Assembly: GCA_964017155.1 (NCBI GenBank)
Contig: OZ024861.1
Location: 434,001 to 498,000, forward strand
Direction: 5' to 3'
Source: Oasisia sp. SBJ-2009
Lineage: Eukaryota; Annelida; Polychaeta; Sabellida; Siboglinidae
DNA length: 64,000 bases
In this document: positions 46,450 through 60,554 of the stretch, piece by piece
How the letters are laid out: each line of letters begins with the position of its first letter
Numbering within the stretch: the stretch's first letter is position 1
Made by a program: the position numbers and the translations under genes
Notes under the pieces: generated by a model
What the model was told of the DNA's origin: nothing
The model's database searches: none
What the model saw: only the letters and a program-made list of their open reading frames with translations

Positions 46450-49400
46450 GGCACTTATGTAGAAGTCGGACCAAACTCAATGTTGCTATTATATCAGTAT
46501 TTGTGCCAACATTTGATACTTGATTAAATTAATTCATTCAATAATAATCATCTTGCGCGTATTTATGTTTTATAAACAGCGCGTCTTGGCAAACTTTTGA
46601 GGTCGAAAAGACAGCGCGATTTGTGCCAGTCGCAAGCGCAGCGGTGCATGTTACTCCGCTGAGCGTACGAAATGAGCGATAAACAGTTTGTTTATGCCGA
46701 CCGCGCTGTCTTTTCGACCTCAAAAGTCTGCTAAGACGCGCTGTATATCAAACATAAATATGCGCAAGATGATTATAATTGATAGAACGAACAAAATCAA
46801 GTATCAAATGTTGGCAAAGATAGAGTTATTATACCAAAATTGAGGTGGGCCCGACTTGTACATAAGTGCCAACACTTGCGGGCGCGTACCTTCACGCGCA
46901 CTCTCTCATAAAAGCACGTATACTCTCAATTGTTTTCAGTATTTCACTATTTGGCACTTATATACAAGTCGGACCCACCTCAATGTTGCTATTATATCAG
47001 TATTTTTGCCAACATTTGATACTTGATTAAATTAATTCATTCAATAATAATCATGTTGCGCGTATTTATGTTTTATAAACCGCGCGTCTTGGCAAACTTT
47101 TGAGGTCGAAAAGACAGCGCGATTTGTGCCAGTCGCAAGCGCAGCGGTGCATGTTACTCCGCTGAGCATACGAAATGAGCGATAAACAGTTTGTTTATGC
47201 CGACCGCGCCTTCTTTTCGACCTCAAAAGTCTGCTAAGACGCGCTGTATATAAAACATAAATATGCGCAAGATGATAATAATTGATAGAATTAACAAAAT
47301 CAAGTATCAAATGTTGACAAAGATACAGTTATAATACCAAAATTGAGGTGGGCCCGACTTGTACATAAATGCCTAGTCTTGCGGGCTCGTACCTTCACGC
47401 GCACTCTCTCATACAAGCACGTATACTCTCAATTTGTTTTCAGTATTTCACTATTTGGCACTTATGTACAAGTCGGACCCACCTCAATGTTGCTATTATA
47501 TCAGTATTTTTGCCAACATTTGATACTTGATTAAATTAATTCATTCAATTATAATCATCTTGCGCGTATTTATGTTTTATAAACAGCGCGTCTTGGCAAA
47601 CTTTTGAGGTCGAAAAGACAGCGCGATTTGTGCCAGTCGCAAGCGCTGCGGTGCATGTTACTCCGCTGAGCATACGAAATGAGCGATAAACAGTTTGTTT
47701 ATGCCGACCGCGCTGTCTGTTCGACCTCAAAAGTCTGCTAAGACGCGCTGTTTATAAAACATAAATATGCGCAAGATGATTATAATTGATAGAATTAACA
47801 AAATCAAGTATCAAATGTTGACAAAGATACAGTTATAATACCAAAATTGAGGTGGGCCCGACTTGTACATCAATGCCTAGACTTGCGGACGCGTACCTTC
47901 ACGCGCACTCTCTCATAAAAGCACGTATTCTCTCAATTTGTTTTCAGTATTTCACTATTAGGCACTTATGTACAAGTCGGACCCACCTCAATGTTGCTAT
48001 TATATCAGTATTTTTGCCAACATTTGATACTTGATTAAATTAATTCATTCAATTATAATCATCTTGCGCGTATTTATGTTTTATAAACAGCGCGTCTTGG
48101 CAAACTTTTGACGTCGAAAAGACAGCGCGATTTGTGCCAGTCGCAAGCGCAGCGGTGCATGTTACTCCGCTGAACATATGAAATGAGCGATAAACAGTTT
48201 GTTTATGCCGATCGCGCTGTCTTTTCGACCTCAAAAGTCTGCTAAGACGCGCTGTATATAAAACATAAATATGCGCAAGATGATTATAATTGATAGAACG
48301 AACAAAATCAAGTATCAAATGTTGGCAAAGATAGAGTTATTATACCAAAATTGAGGTGGGCCCGACTTGTACATAAGTGCCAACACTTGCGGGCGCGTAC
48401 CTTCACGCGCACTCTCTCATAAAAGCACGTATACTCTCAATTGTTTTCAGTATTTCACTATTTGGCACTTATATACAAGTCGGACCCACCTCAATGTTGC
48501 TATTATATCAGTATTTTTGCCAACATTTGATACTTGATTAAATTAATTCATTCAATAATAATCATCTTGCGCGTATTTATGTTTTATAAACCGCGCGTCT
48601 TGGCAAACTTTTGAGGTCGAAAAGACAGCGCGATTTGTGCCAGTCGCAAGCGCAGCGGTGCATGTTACTCCGCTGAGCATACGAAATGAGCGATAAACAG
48701 TTTGTTTATGCCGACCGCGCTGTCTTTTCGACTTCAAAAGTCTGCTAAGACGCGCTGTATATAAAACATAAATATGCGCAAGATGATTATAATTGATAGA
48801 ATTAACAAAATCAAGTATCTAATGTTGACAAAGATACAGTTATAATACCAAAATTGACGTGGGCCCGACTTGTACATCAATCCCTAGACTTGCGGGCTCG
48901 TACCTTCACGCGCACTCTCTCATAAAAGCACGTATACTCTCAATTTGTTTTCAGTATTTCACTATTTGGCACTTATGTACAAGTCGGACCCACCTCAATG
49001 TTGCTATTATATCAGTATTTTTGCCAACATTTGATACTTGATTAAATTAATTCATTCAATTATAATCATCTTGCGCGTATTTATGTTTTATAAACAGCGC
49101 GTCTTGGCAAACTTTTGAGGTCGAAAAGACAGCGCGATTTGTGCCAGTCGCAAGCGCAGCGGTGCATGTTACTCCGCTGAGCATACGAAATGAGCGATAA
49201 ACAGTTTGTTTATGCCGACCGCGCTGTCTTTTCGACCACAAAAGTCTGCTAAGACGCGCTGTATATAAAACATAAATATGCGCAAGATGATTATAATTGA
49301 TAGAATTAACAAAATCAAGTATCAAATGTTGACAAAGATACAGTTATAATACCAAAATTGAGGTGGGCCCGACTTGTACATTAATGCCTAGACTTGCGGG

Positions 49401-49975
49401 CTCGTACCTTCACGCGCACTCTCTCATAAAAGCACGTATACTCTCAATTTGTTTTCAGTATTTCACTATTTGGCACTTATGTACAAGTCGGACCCACCTC
49501 AATGTTGCTATTATATCAGTATTTTTGCCAACATTTGATACTTGATTAAATTAATTTATTCAATTATAATCATCTTGCGCGTATTTATGTTTTATAAACA
49601 GCGCGTCTTGGCAAACTTTTGAGGTCGAAAAGACAGCGCGATTTGTGCCAGTCGCAAGCGCAGCGGTGCATGTTACTCCGCTGAGCATACGAAATGAGCG
49701 ATAAACAGTTTGTTTATGCCGACCGCGCTGTCTTTTCGACCTCAAAAGTCTGCTAAGACGCGCTGTTTATAAAACATAAATATGCGCAATATGAGTAAAA
49801 TTGATAGAATTAACAAAATCAAGTATCAAATGTTGACAAAGATACAGTTATAATACCAAAATTGAGGTGGGCCCGACTTGTACATAAATGCCTAGACTTG
49901 CGGGCGCGTACCTTCACGCGCACTCTCTCATAAACGCACGTATTCTCTCAATTTGTTTTCAGTATTTCACTATTT
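46450..49975 (+). repeat. 7-monomer higher-order repeat, copy E1 (T R N U/H RK W M)
   Basis: 3526 bp, which is 7 x 504 minus 2 (two S1 spacers). Shared private changes with E2: T at 48820/52346 (TATCTAATG), C at 48858/52384 (TTGACGTGG), CATACAAGC near 47410/50936, GCGCTGCGG near 47644/51170 and GAGTAAAATT near 49793/53319. The fourth monomer has a U-like left arm (GACGTCG), GAACATATG and CCGATCGCG in its loop region, and a T-type right-arm end. Confidence 0.88.
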
Positions 49976-52900
49976 GGCACTTATGTAGAAGTCGGACCAA
50001 ACTCAATGTTGCTATTATATCAGTATTTGTGCCAACATTTGATACTTGATTAAATTAATTCATTCAATAATAATCATCTTGCGCGTATTTATGTTTTATA
50101 AACAGCGCGTCTTGGCAAACTTTTGAGGTCGAAAAGACAGCGCGATTTGTGCCAGTCGCAAGCGCAGCGGTGCATGTTACTCCGCTGAGCGTACGAAATG
50201 AGCGATAAACAGTTTGTTTATGCCGACCGCGCTGTCTTTTCGACCTCAAAAGTCTGCTAAGACGCGCTGTATATCAAACATAAATATGCGCAAGATGATT
50301 ATAATTGATAGAACGAACAAAATCAAGTATCAAATGTTGGCAAAGATAGAGTTATTATACCAAAATTGAGGTGGGCCCGACTTGTACATAAGTGCCAACA
50401 CTTGCGGGCGCGTACCTTCACGCGCACTCTCTCATAAAAGCACGTATACTCTCAATTGTTTTCAGTATTTCACTATTTGGCACTTATATACAAGTCGGAC
50501 CCACCTCAATGTTGCTATTATATCAGTATTTTTGCCAACATTTGATACTTGATTAAATTAATTCATTCAATAATAATCATCTTGCGCGTATTTATGTTTT
50601 ATAAACCGCGCGTCTTGGCAAACTTTTGAGGTCGAAAAGACAGCGCGATTTGTGCCAGTCGCAAGCGCAGCGGTGCATGTTACTCCGCTGAGCATACGAA
50701 ATGAGCGATAAACAGTTTGTTTATGCCGACCGCGCCTTCTTTTCGACCTCAAAAGTCTGCTAAGACGCGCTGTATATAAAACATAAATATGCGCAAGATG
50801 ATAATAATTGATAGAATTAACAAAATCAAGTATCAAATGTTGACAAAGATACAGTTATAATACCAACATTGAGGTGGGCCCGACTTGTACATAAATGCCT
50901 AGTCTTGCGGGCTCGTACCTTCACGCGCACTCTCTCATACAAGCACGTATACTCTCAATTTGTTTTCAGTATTTCACTATTTGGCACTTATGTACAAGTC
51001 GGACCCACCTCAATGTTGCTATTATATCAGTATTTTTGCCAACATTTGATACTTGATTAAATTAATTCATTCAATTATAATCATCTTGCGCGTATTTATG
51101 TTTTATAAACAGCGCGTCTTGGCAAACTTTTGAGGTCGAAAAGACAGCGCGATTTGTGCCAGTCGCAGGCGCTGCGGTGCATGTTACTCCGCTGAGCATA
51201 CGAAATGAGCGATAAACAGTTTGTTTATGCCGACCGCGCTGTCTGTTCGACCTCAAAAGTCTGCTAAGACGCGCTGTTTATAAAACATAAATATGCGCAA
51301 GATGATTATAATTGATAGAATTAACAAAATCAAGTATCAAATGTTGACAAAGATACAGTTATAATACCAAAATTGAGGTGGGCCCGACTTGTACATAAAT
51401 GCCTAGACTTGCGGACGCGTACCTTCACGCGCACTCTCTCATAAAAGCACGTATTCTCTCAATTTGTTTTCAGTATTTCACTATTAGGCACTTATGTACA
51501 AGTCGGACCCACCTCAATGTTGCTATTATATCAGTATTTTTGCCAACATTTGATACTTGATTAAATTAATTCATTCAATTATAATCATCTTGCGCGTATT
51601 TATGTTTTATAAACAGCGCGTCTTGGCAAACTTTTGACGTCGAAAAGACAGCGCGATTTGTGCCAGTCGCAAGCGCAGCGGTGCATGTTACTCCGCTGAG
51701 CGTACGAAATGAGCGATAAACAGTTTGTTTATGCCGACCGCGCTGTCTTTTCGACCTCAAAAGTCTGCTAAGACGCGCTGTATATCAAACATAAATATGC
51801 GCAAGATGATTATAATTGATAGAACGAACAAAATCAAGTATCAAATGTTGGCAAAGATAGAGTTATTATACCAAAATTGAGGTGGGCCCGACTTGTACAT
51901 AAGTGCCAACACTTGCGGGCGCGTACCTTCACGCGCACTCTCTCATAAAAGCACGTATACTCTCAATTGTTTTCAGTATTTCACTATTTGGCACTTATAT
52001 ACAAGTCGGACCCACCTCAATGTTGCTATTATATCAGTATTTTTGCCAACATTTGATACTTGATTAAATTAATTCATTCAATAATAATCATCTTGCGCGT
52101 ATTTATGTTTTATAAACCGCGCGTCTTGGCAAACTTTTGAGGTCGAAAAGACAGCGCGATTTGTGCCAGTCGCAAGCGCAGCGGTGCATGTTACTCCGCT
52201 GAGCATACGAAATGAGCGATAAACAGTTTGTTTATGCCGACCGCGCTGTCTTTTCGACTTCAAAAGTCTGCTAAGACGCGCTGTATATAAAACATAAATA
52301 TGCGCAAGATGATTATAATTGATAGAATTAACAAAATCAAGTATCTAATGTTGACAAAGATACAGTTATAATACCAAAATTGACGTGGGCCCGACTTGTA
52401 CATCAATCCCTAGACTTGCGGGCTCGTACCTTCACGCGCACTCTCTCATAAAAGCACGTATACTCTCAATTTGTTTTCAGTATTTCACTATTTGGCACTT
52501 ATGTACAAGTCGGACCCACCTCAATGTTGCTATTATATCAGTATTTTTGCCAACATTTGATACTTGATTAAATTAATTCATTCAATTATAATCATCTTGC
52601 GCGTATTTATGTTTTATAAACAGCGCGTCTTGGCAAACTTTTGAGGTCGAAAAGACAGCGCGATTTGTGCCAGTCGCAAGCGCAGCGGTGCATGTTACTC
52701 CGCTGAGCATACGAAATGAGCGATAAACAGTTTGTTTATGCCGACCGCGCTGTCTTTTCGACCACAAAAGTCTGCTAAGACGCGCTGTATATAAAACATA
52801 AATATGCGCAAGATGATTATAATTGATAGAATTAACAAAATCAAGTATCAAATGTTGACAAAGATACAGTTATAATACCAAAATTGAGGTGGGCCCGACT

Positions 52901-53501
52901 TGTACATTAATGCCTAGACTTGCGGGCTCGTACCTTCACGCGCACTCTCTCATAAAAGCACGTATACTCTCAATTTGTTTTCAGTATTTCACTATTTGGC
53001 ACTTATGTACAAGTCGGACCCACCTCAATGTTGCTATTATATCAGTATTTTTGCCAACATTTGATACTTGATTAAATTAATTTATTCAATTATAATCATC
53101 TTGCGCGTATTTATGTTTTATAAACAGCGCGTCTTGGCAAACTTTTGAGGTCGAAAAGACAGCGCGATTTGTGCCAGTCGCAAGCGCAGCGGTGCATGTT
53201 ACTCCGCTGAGCATACGAAATGAGCGATAAACAGTTTGTTTATGCCGACCGCGCTGTCTTTTCGACCTCAAAAGTCTGCTAAGACGCGCTGTTTATAAAA
53301 CATAAATATGCGCAATATGAGTAAAATTGATAGAATTAACAAAATCAAGTATCAAATGTTGACAAAGATACAGTTATAATACCAAAATTGAGGTGGGCCC
53401 GACTTGTACATAAATGCCTAGACTTGCGGGCGCGTACCTTCACGCGCACTCTCTCATAAACGCACGTATTCTCTCAATTTGTTTTCAGTATTTCACTATT
53501 T
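49976..53501 (+). repeat. 7-monomer higher-order repeat, copy E2 (T R N U/T RK W M)
   Basis: 3526 bp. It matches E1 except in the fourth monomer, where the loop and inner right arm are T-class (GAGCGTACG, ATATCAAAC), and at a few single bases: CAATAATCATCTTG for CAATAATCATGTTG near 50580, ACCAACATTG near 50862, and GTCGCAGGC near 51166. The fourth-monomer difference is a compact conversion-like tract of roughly 120-240 bp. Confidence 0.87.
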
Positions 53502-56500
53502 GGCACTTATGTAGAAGTCGGACCAAACTCAATGTTGCTATTATATCAGTATTTGTGCCAACATTTGATACTTGATTAAATTAATTCATTCAATAATAAT
53601 CATCTTGCGCGTATTTATGTTTTATAAACAGCGCGTCTTGGCAAACTTTTGAGGTCGAAAAGACAGCGCGATTTGTGCCAGTCGCAAGCGCAGCGGTGCA
53701 TGTTACTCCGCTGAGCGTACGAAATGAGCGATAAACAGTTTGTTTATGCCGACCGCGCTGTCTTTTCGACCTCAAAAGTCTGCTAAGACGCGCTGTATAT
53801 CAAACATAAATATGCGCAAGATGATTATAATTGATAGAACGAACAAAATCAAGTATCAAATGTTGGCAAAGATAGAGTTATTATACCAAAATTGAGGTGG
53901 GCCCGACTTGTACATAAGTGCCAACACTTGCGGGCGCGTACCTTCACGCGCACTCTCTCATAAAAGCACGTATACTCTCAATTGTTTTCAGTATTTCACT
54001 ATTTGGCACTTATATACAAGTCGGACCCACCTCAATGTTGCTATTATATCAGTATTTTTGCCAACATTTGATACTTGATTAAATTAATTCATTCAATAAT
54101 AATCATCTTGCGCGTATTTATGTTTTATAAACCGCGCGTCTTGGCAAACTTTTGAGGTCGAAAAGACAGCGCGATTTGTGCCAGTCGCAAGCGCAGCGGT
54201 GCATGTTACTCCGCTGAGCATACGAAATGAGCGATAAACAGTTTGTTTATGCCGACCGCGCTGTCTTTTCGACTTCAAAAGTCTGCTAAGACGCGCTGTA
54301 TATAAAACATAAATATGCGCAAGATGATTATAATTGATAGAATTAACAAAATCAAGTATCAAATGTTGACAAAGATACAGTTATAATACCAAAATTGAGG
54401 TGGGCCCGACTTGTACATCAATCCCTAGACTTGCGGGCTCGTACCTTCACGCGCACTCTCTCATAAAAGCACGTATACTCTCAATTTGTTTTCAGTATTT
54501 CACTATTTGGCACTTATGTACAAGTCGGACCCACCTCAATGTTGCTATTATATCAGTATTTTTGCCAACATTTGATACTTGATTAAATTAATTCATTCAA
54601 TTATAATCATCTTGCGCGTATTTATGTTTTATAAACAGCGTGTCTTGGCAAACTTTTGAGGTCGAAAAGACAGCGCGATTTGTGCCAGTCGCAAGCGCAG
54701 CGGTGCATGTTACTCCGCTGAGCGTACGAAATGAGCGATAAACAGTTTGTTTATGCCGACCGCGCTGTCTTTTCGACCTCAAAAGTCTGCTAAGACGCGC
54801 TGTATATCAAACATAAATATGCGCAAGATGATTATAATTGATAGAACGAACAAAATCAAGTATCAAATGTTGGCAAAGATAGAGTTATTATACCAAAATT
54901 GAGGTGGGCCCGACTTGTACATAAATGCCTAGACTTGCGGGCTCGTACCTTCACGCGCACTCCCTCATAAAGGCACGTATACTCTCAATTTGTTTTCAGT
55001 ATTTCACTATTTGGCACTTATGTACAAGTCGGACCCACCTCAATGTTGCTATTATATCAGTATTTTTGCCAACATTTGATACTTGATTAAATTAATTTAT
55101 TCAATTATAATCATCTTGCGCGTATTTATGTTTTATAAACAGCGCGTCTTGGCAAACTTTTGAGGTCGAAAAGACAGCGCGATTTGTGCCAGTCGCAAGC
55201 GCAGCGGTGCATGTTACTCCGCTGAGCATACGAAATGAGCGATAAACAGTTTGTTTATGCCGACCGCGCTGTCTTTTCGACTTCAAAAGTCTGCTAAGAC
55301 GCGCTGTATATAAAACATAAATATGCGCAAGATGATTATAATTGATAGAATTAACAAAATCAAGTATCAAATGTTGACAAAGATACAGTTATAATACCAA
55401 AATTGAGGTGGGCCCGACTTGTACATCAATCCCTAGACTTGCGGGCTCGTACCTTCACGCGCACTCTCTCATAAAAGCACGTATACTCTCAATTTGTTTT
55501 CAGTATTTCACTATTTGGCACTTATGTACAAGTCGGACCCACCTCAATGTTGCTATTATATCAGTATTTTTGCCAACATTTGATACTTGATTAAATTAAT
55601 TCATTCAATTATAATCATCTTGCGCGTATTTATGTTTTATAAACAGCGCGTCTTGGCAAACTTTTGAGGTCGAAAAGACAGCGCGATTTGTGCCAGTCGC
55701 AAGCGCAGCGGTGCATGTTACTCCGCTGAGCATACGAAATGAGCGATAAACAGTTTGTTTATGCCGACCGCGCTGTCTTTTCGACCACAAAAGTCTGCTA
55801 AGACGCGCTGTATATAAAACATAAATATGCGCAAGATGATTATAATTGATAGAATTAACAAAATCAAGTATCAAATGTTGACAAAGATACAGTTATAATA
55901 CCAAAATTGAGGTGGGCCCGACTTGTACATTAATGCCTAGACTTGCGGGCTCGTACCTTCACGCGCACTCTCTCATAAAAGCACGTATACTCTCAATTTG
56001 TTTTCAGTATTTCACTATTTGGCACTTATGTACAAGTCGGACCCACCTCAATGTTGCTATTATATCAGTATTTTTGCCAACATTTGATACTTGATTAAAT
56101 TAATTTATTCAATTATAATCATCTTGCGCGTATTTATGTTTTATAAACAGCGCGTCTTGGCAAACTTTTGAGGTCGAAAAGACAGCGCGATTTGTGCCAG
56201 TCGCAAGCGCAGCGGTGCATGTTACTCCGCTGAGCATACGAAATGAGCGATAAACAGTTTGTTTATGCCGACCGCGCTGTCTTTTCGACCTCAAAAGTCT
56301 GCTAAGACGCGCTGTTTATAAAACATAAATATGCGCAAGATGAGTATAATTGATAGAATTAACAAAATCAAGTATCAAATGTTGACAAAGATACAGTTAT
56401 AATACCAAAATTGAGGTGGGCCCGACTTGTACATAAATGCCTAGACTTGCGGGCGCGTACCTTCACGCGCACTCTCTCATAAACGCACGTATTCTCTCAA

Positions 56501-56524
56501 TTTGTTTTCAGTATTTCACTATTT
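53502..56524 (+). repeat. 6-monomer block F1 (T RK T K W M)
   Basis: 3023 bp. It shares AAACAGCGTGTC (near 54637) with the third-group monomers of D1 and D2, and AAAGGCACG in an S2 spacer with the C copies. It therefore looks like a recombinant of D-type and C-type blocks. A private CACTCCCTC occurs near 54961 (CACTCTCTC elsewhere). Confidence 0.83.
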
Positions 56525-58539
56525 GGCACTTATGTAGAAGTCGGACCAAACTCAATGTTGCTATTATATCAGTATTTGTGCCAACATTTGATACTTGATT
56601 AAATTAATTCATTCAATAATAATCATCTTGCGCGTATTTATGTTTTATAAACAGCGCGTCTTGGCAAACTTTTGAGGTCGAAAAGACAGCGCGATTTGTG
56701 CCAGTCGCAAGCGCAGCGGTGCATGTTACTCCGCTGAGCGAACGAAATGAGCGATAAACAGTTTGTTTATGCCGACCGCGCTGTCTTTTCGACCTCAAAA
56801 GTCTGCTAAGACGCGCTGTATATCAAACATAAATATGCGCAAGATGATTATAATTGATAGAACGAACAAAATCAAGTATCAAATGTTGGCAAAGATAGAG
56901 TTATTATACCAAAATTGAGGTGGGCCCGACTTGTACATAAGTGCCAACACTTGCGGGCGCGTACCTTCACGCGCACTCTCTCATAAAAGCACGTATACTC
57001 TCAATTGTTTTCAGTATTTCACTATTTGGCACTTATATACAAGTCGGACCCACCTCAATGTTGCTATTATATCAGTATTTTTGCCAACATTTGATACTTG
57101 ATTAAATTAATTCATTCAATAATAATCATCTTGCGCGTATTTATGTTTTATAAACCGCGCGTCTTGGCAAACTTTTGAGGTCGAAAAGACAGCGCGATTT
57201 GTGCCAGTCGCAAGCGCAGCGGTGCATGTTACTCCGCTGAGCATACGAAATGAGCGATAAACAGTTTGTTTATGCCGACCGCGCTGTCTTTTCGACTTCA
57301 AAAGTCTGCTAAGACGCGCTGTATATAAAACATAAATATGCGCAAGATGATTATAATTGATAGAATTAACAAAATCAAGTATCAAATGTTGACAAAGATA
57401 CAGTTATAATACCAAAATTGAGGTGGGCCCGACTTGTACATCAATCCCTAGACTTGCGGGCTCGTACCTTCACGCGCACTCTCTCATAAAAGCACGTATA
57501 CTCTCAATTTGTTTTCAGTATTTCACTATTTGGCACTTATGTACAAGTCGGACCCACCTCAATGTTGCTATTATATCAGTATTTTTGCCAACATTTGATA
57601 CTTGATTAAATTAATTCATTCAATTATAATCATCTTGCGCGTATTTATGTTTTATAAACAGCGCGTCTTGGCAAACTTTTGAGGTCGAAAAGACAGCGCG
57701 ATTTGTGCCAGTCGCAAGCGCAGCGGTGCATGTTACTCCGCTGAGCATACGAAATGAGCGATAAACAGTTTGTTTATGCCGACCGCGCTGTCTTTTCGAC
57801 CACAAAAGTCTGCTAAGACGCGCTGTATATAAAACATAAATATGCGCAAGATGATTATAATTGATAGAATTAACAAAATCAAGTATCAAATGTTGACAAA
57901 GATACAGTTATAATACCAAAATTGAGGTGGGCCCGACTTGTACATAAATGCCTAGACTTGCGGGCTCGTACCTTCACGCGCACTCTCTCATAAAAGCACG
58001 TATACTCTCAATTTGTTTTCAGTATTTCACTATTTGGCACTTATGTACAAGTCGGACCCACCTCAATGTTGCTATTATATCAGTATTTTTGCCAACATTT
58101 GATACTTGATTAAATTAATTTATTCAATTATAATCATCTTGCGCGTATTTATGTTTTATAAACAGCGCGTCTTGGCAAACTTTTGAGGTCGAAAAGACAG
58201 CGCGATTTGTGCCAGTCGCAAGCGCAGCGGTGCATGTTACTCCGCTGAGCATACGAAATGAGCGATAAACAGTTTGTTTATGCCGACCGCGCTGTCTTTT
58301 CGACCTCAAAAGTCTGCTAAGACGCGCTGTTTATAAAACATAAATATGCGCAAGATGAGTATAATTGATAGAATTAACAAAATCAAGTATCAAATGTTGA
58401 CAAAGATACAGTTATAATACCAAAATTGAGGTGGGCCCGACTTGTACATAAATGCCTAGACTTGCGGGCGCGTACCTTCACGCGCACTCTCTCATAAACG
58501 CACGTATTCTCTCAATTTGTTTTCAGTATTTCACTATTT
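56525..58539 (+). repeat. 4-monomer block F2 (T RK W M)
   Basis: 2015 bp (4 x 504 minus 1). T carries GAGCGAACG. The W is followed by S2 (CATAAATGCC, GGGCTCG), not the S5 that normally separates W from M. Confidence 0.84.
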
Positions 58540-60554
58540 GGCACTTATGTAGAAGTCGGACCAAACTCAATGTTGCTATTATATCAGTATTTGTGACAAC
58601 ATTTGATACTTGATTAAATTAATTCATTCAATAATAATCATCTTGCGCGTATTTATGTTTTATAAACAGCGCGTCTTGGCAAACTTTTGAGGTCGAAAAG
58701 ACAGCGCGATTTGTGCCAGTCGCAAGCGCAGCGGTGCATGTTACTCCGCTGAGCGAACGAAATGAGCGATAAACAGTTTGTTTATGCCGACCGCGCTGTC
58801 TTTTCGACCTCAAAAGTCTGCTAAGACGCGCTGTATATCAAACATAAATATGCGCAAGATGATTATAATTGATAGAACGAACAAAATCAAGTATCAAATG
58901 TTGGCAAAGATAGAGTTATTATACCAAAATTGAGGTGGGCCCGACTTGTACATAAGTGCCAACACTTGCGGGCGCGTACCTTCACGCGCACTCTCTCATA
59001 AAAGCACGTATACTCTCAATTGTTTTCAGTATTTCACTATTTGGCACTTATATACAAGTCGGACCCACCTCAATGTTGCTATTATATCAGTATTTTTGCC
59101 AACATTTGATACTTGATTAAATTAATTCATTCAATAATAATCATCTTGCGCGTATTTATGTTTTATAAACCGCGCGTCTTGGCAAACTTTTGAGGTCGAA
59201 AAGACAGCGCGATTTGTGCCAGTCGCAAGCGCAGCGGTGCATGTTACTCCGCTGAGCATACGAAATGAGCGATAAACAGTTTGTTTATGCCGACCGCGCT
59301 GTCTTTTCGACTTCAAAAGTCTGCTAAGACGCGCTGTATATAAAACATAAATATGCGCAAGATGATTATAATTGATAGAATTAACAAAATCAAGTATCAA
59401 ATGTTGACAAAGATACAGTTATAATACCAAAATTGAGGTGGGCCCGACTTGTACATCAATCCCTAGACTTGCGGGCTCGTACCTTCACGCGCACTCTCTC
59501 ATAAAAGCACGTATACTCTCAATTTGTTTTCAGTATTTCACTATTTGGCACTTATGTACAAGTCGGACCCACCTCAATGTTGCTATTATATCAGTATTTT
59601 TGCCAACATTTGATACTTGATTAAATTAATTCATTCAATTATAATCATCTTGCGCGTATTTATGTTTTATAAACAGCGCGTCTTGGCAAACTTTTGAGGT
59701 CGAAAAGACAGCGCGATTTGTGCCAGTCGCAAGCGCAGCGGTGCATGTTACTCCGCTGAGCATACGAAATGAGCGATAAACAGTTTGTTTATGCCGACCG
59801 CGCTGTCTTTTCGACCACAAAAGTCTGCTAAGACGCGCTGTATATAAAACATAAATATGCGCAAGATGATTATAATTGATAGAATTAACAAAATCAAGTA
59901 TCAAATGTTGACAAAGATACAGTTATAATACCAAAATTGAGGTGGGCCCGACTTGTACATAAATGCCTAGACTTGCGGGCGCGTACCTTCACGCGCACTC
60001 TCTCATAAACGCACGTATTCTCTCAATTTGTTTTCAGTATTTCACTATTTGGCACTTATGTAGAAGTCGGACCAAACTCAATGTTGCTATTATATCAGTA
60101 TTTGTGCCAACATTTGATACTTGATTAAATTAATTAATTCAATTATAATCATCTTGCGCGTATTTATGTTTTATAAACAGCGCGTCTTGGCAAACTTTTG
60201 AGGTCGAAAAGACAGCGCGATTTGTGCCAGTCGCAAGCGCAGCGGTGCATGTTACTCCGCTGAGCATACGAAATGAGCGATAAACAGTTTGTTTATGCCG
60301 ACCGCGCTGTCTTTTCGACCTCAAAAGTCTGCTAAGACGCGCTGTTTATAAAACATAAATATGCGCAATATGAGTATAATTGATAGAATTAACAAAATCA
60401 AGTATCAAATGTTGACAAAGATACAGTTATAATACCAAAATTGAGGTGGGCCCGACTTGTACATAAATGCCTAGACTTGCGGGCGCGTACCTTCACGCGC
60501 ACTCTCTCATAAACGCACGTATTCTCTCAATTTGTTTTCAGTATTTCACTATTT
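58540..60554 (+). repeat. 4-monomer block F3 (T RK W M)
   Basis: 2015 bp. T again carries GAGCGAACG, and its left arm has the private TTTGTGACAAC near 58592. The W is followed by S3, and the M left arm has TTAATTAATTC (near 60132) and CAATATGAG. So the W-M junction differs from F2 although the class order is the same. Confidence 0.84.

Noticed and set aside
48170..48190. Possible frameshift or deletion marking an array boundary at the H-type loop
   Set aside because: The GAACATATG variant is a set of substitutions that also occurs at 2318, 4838 and 9371; the 504-bp register is kept on both sides.
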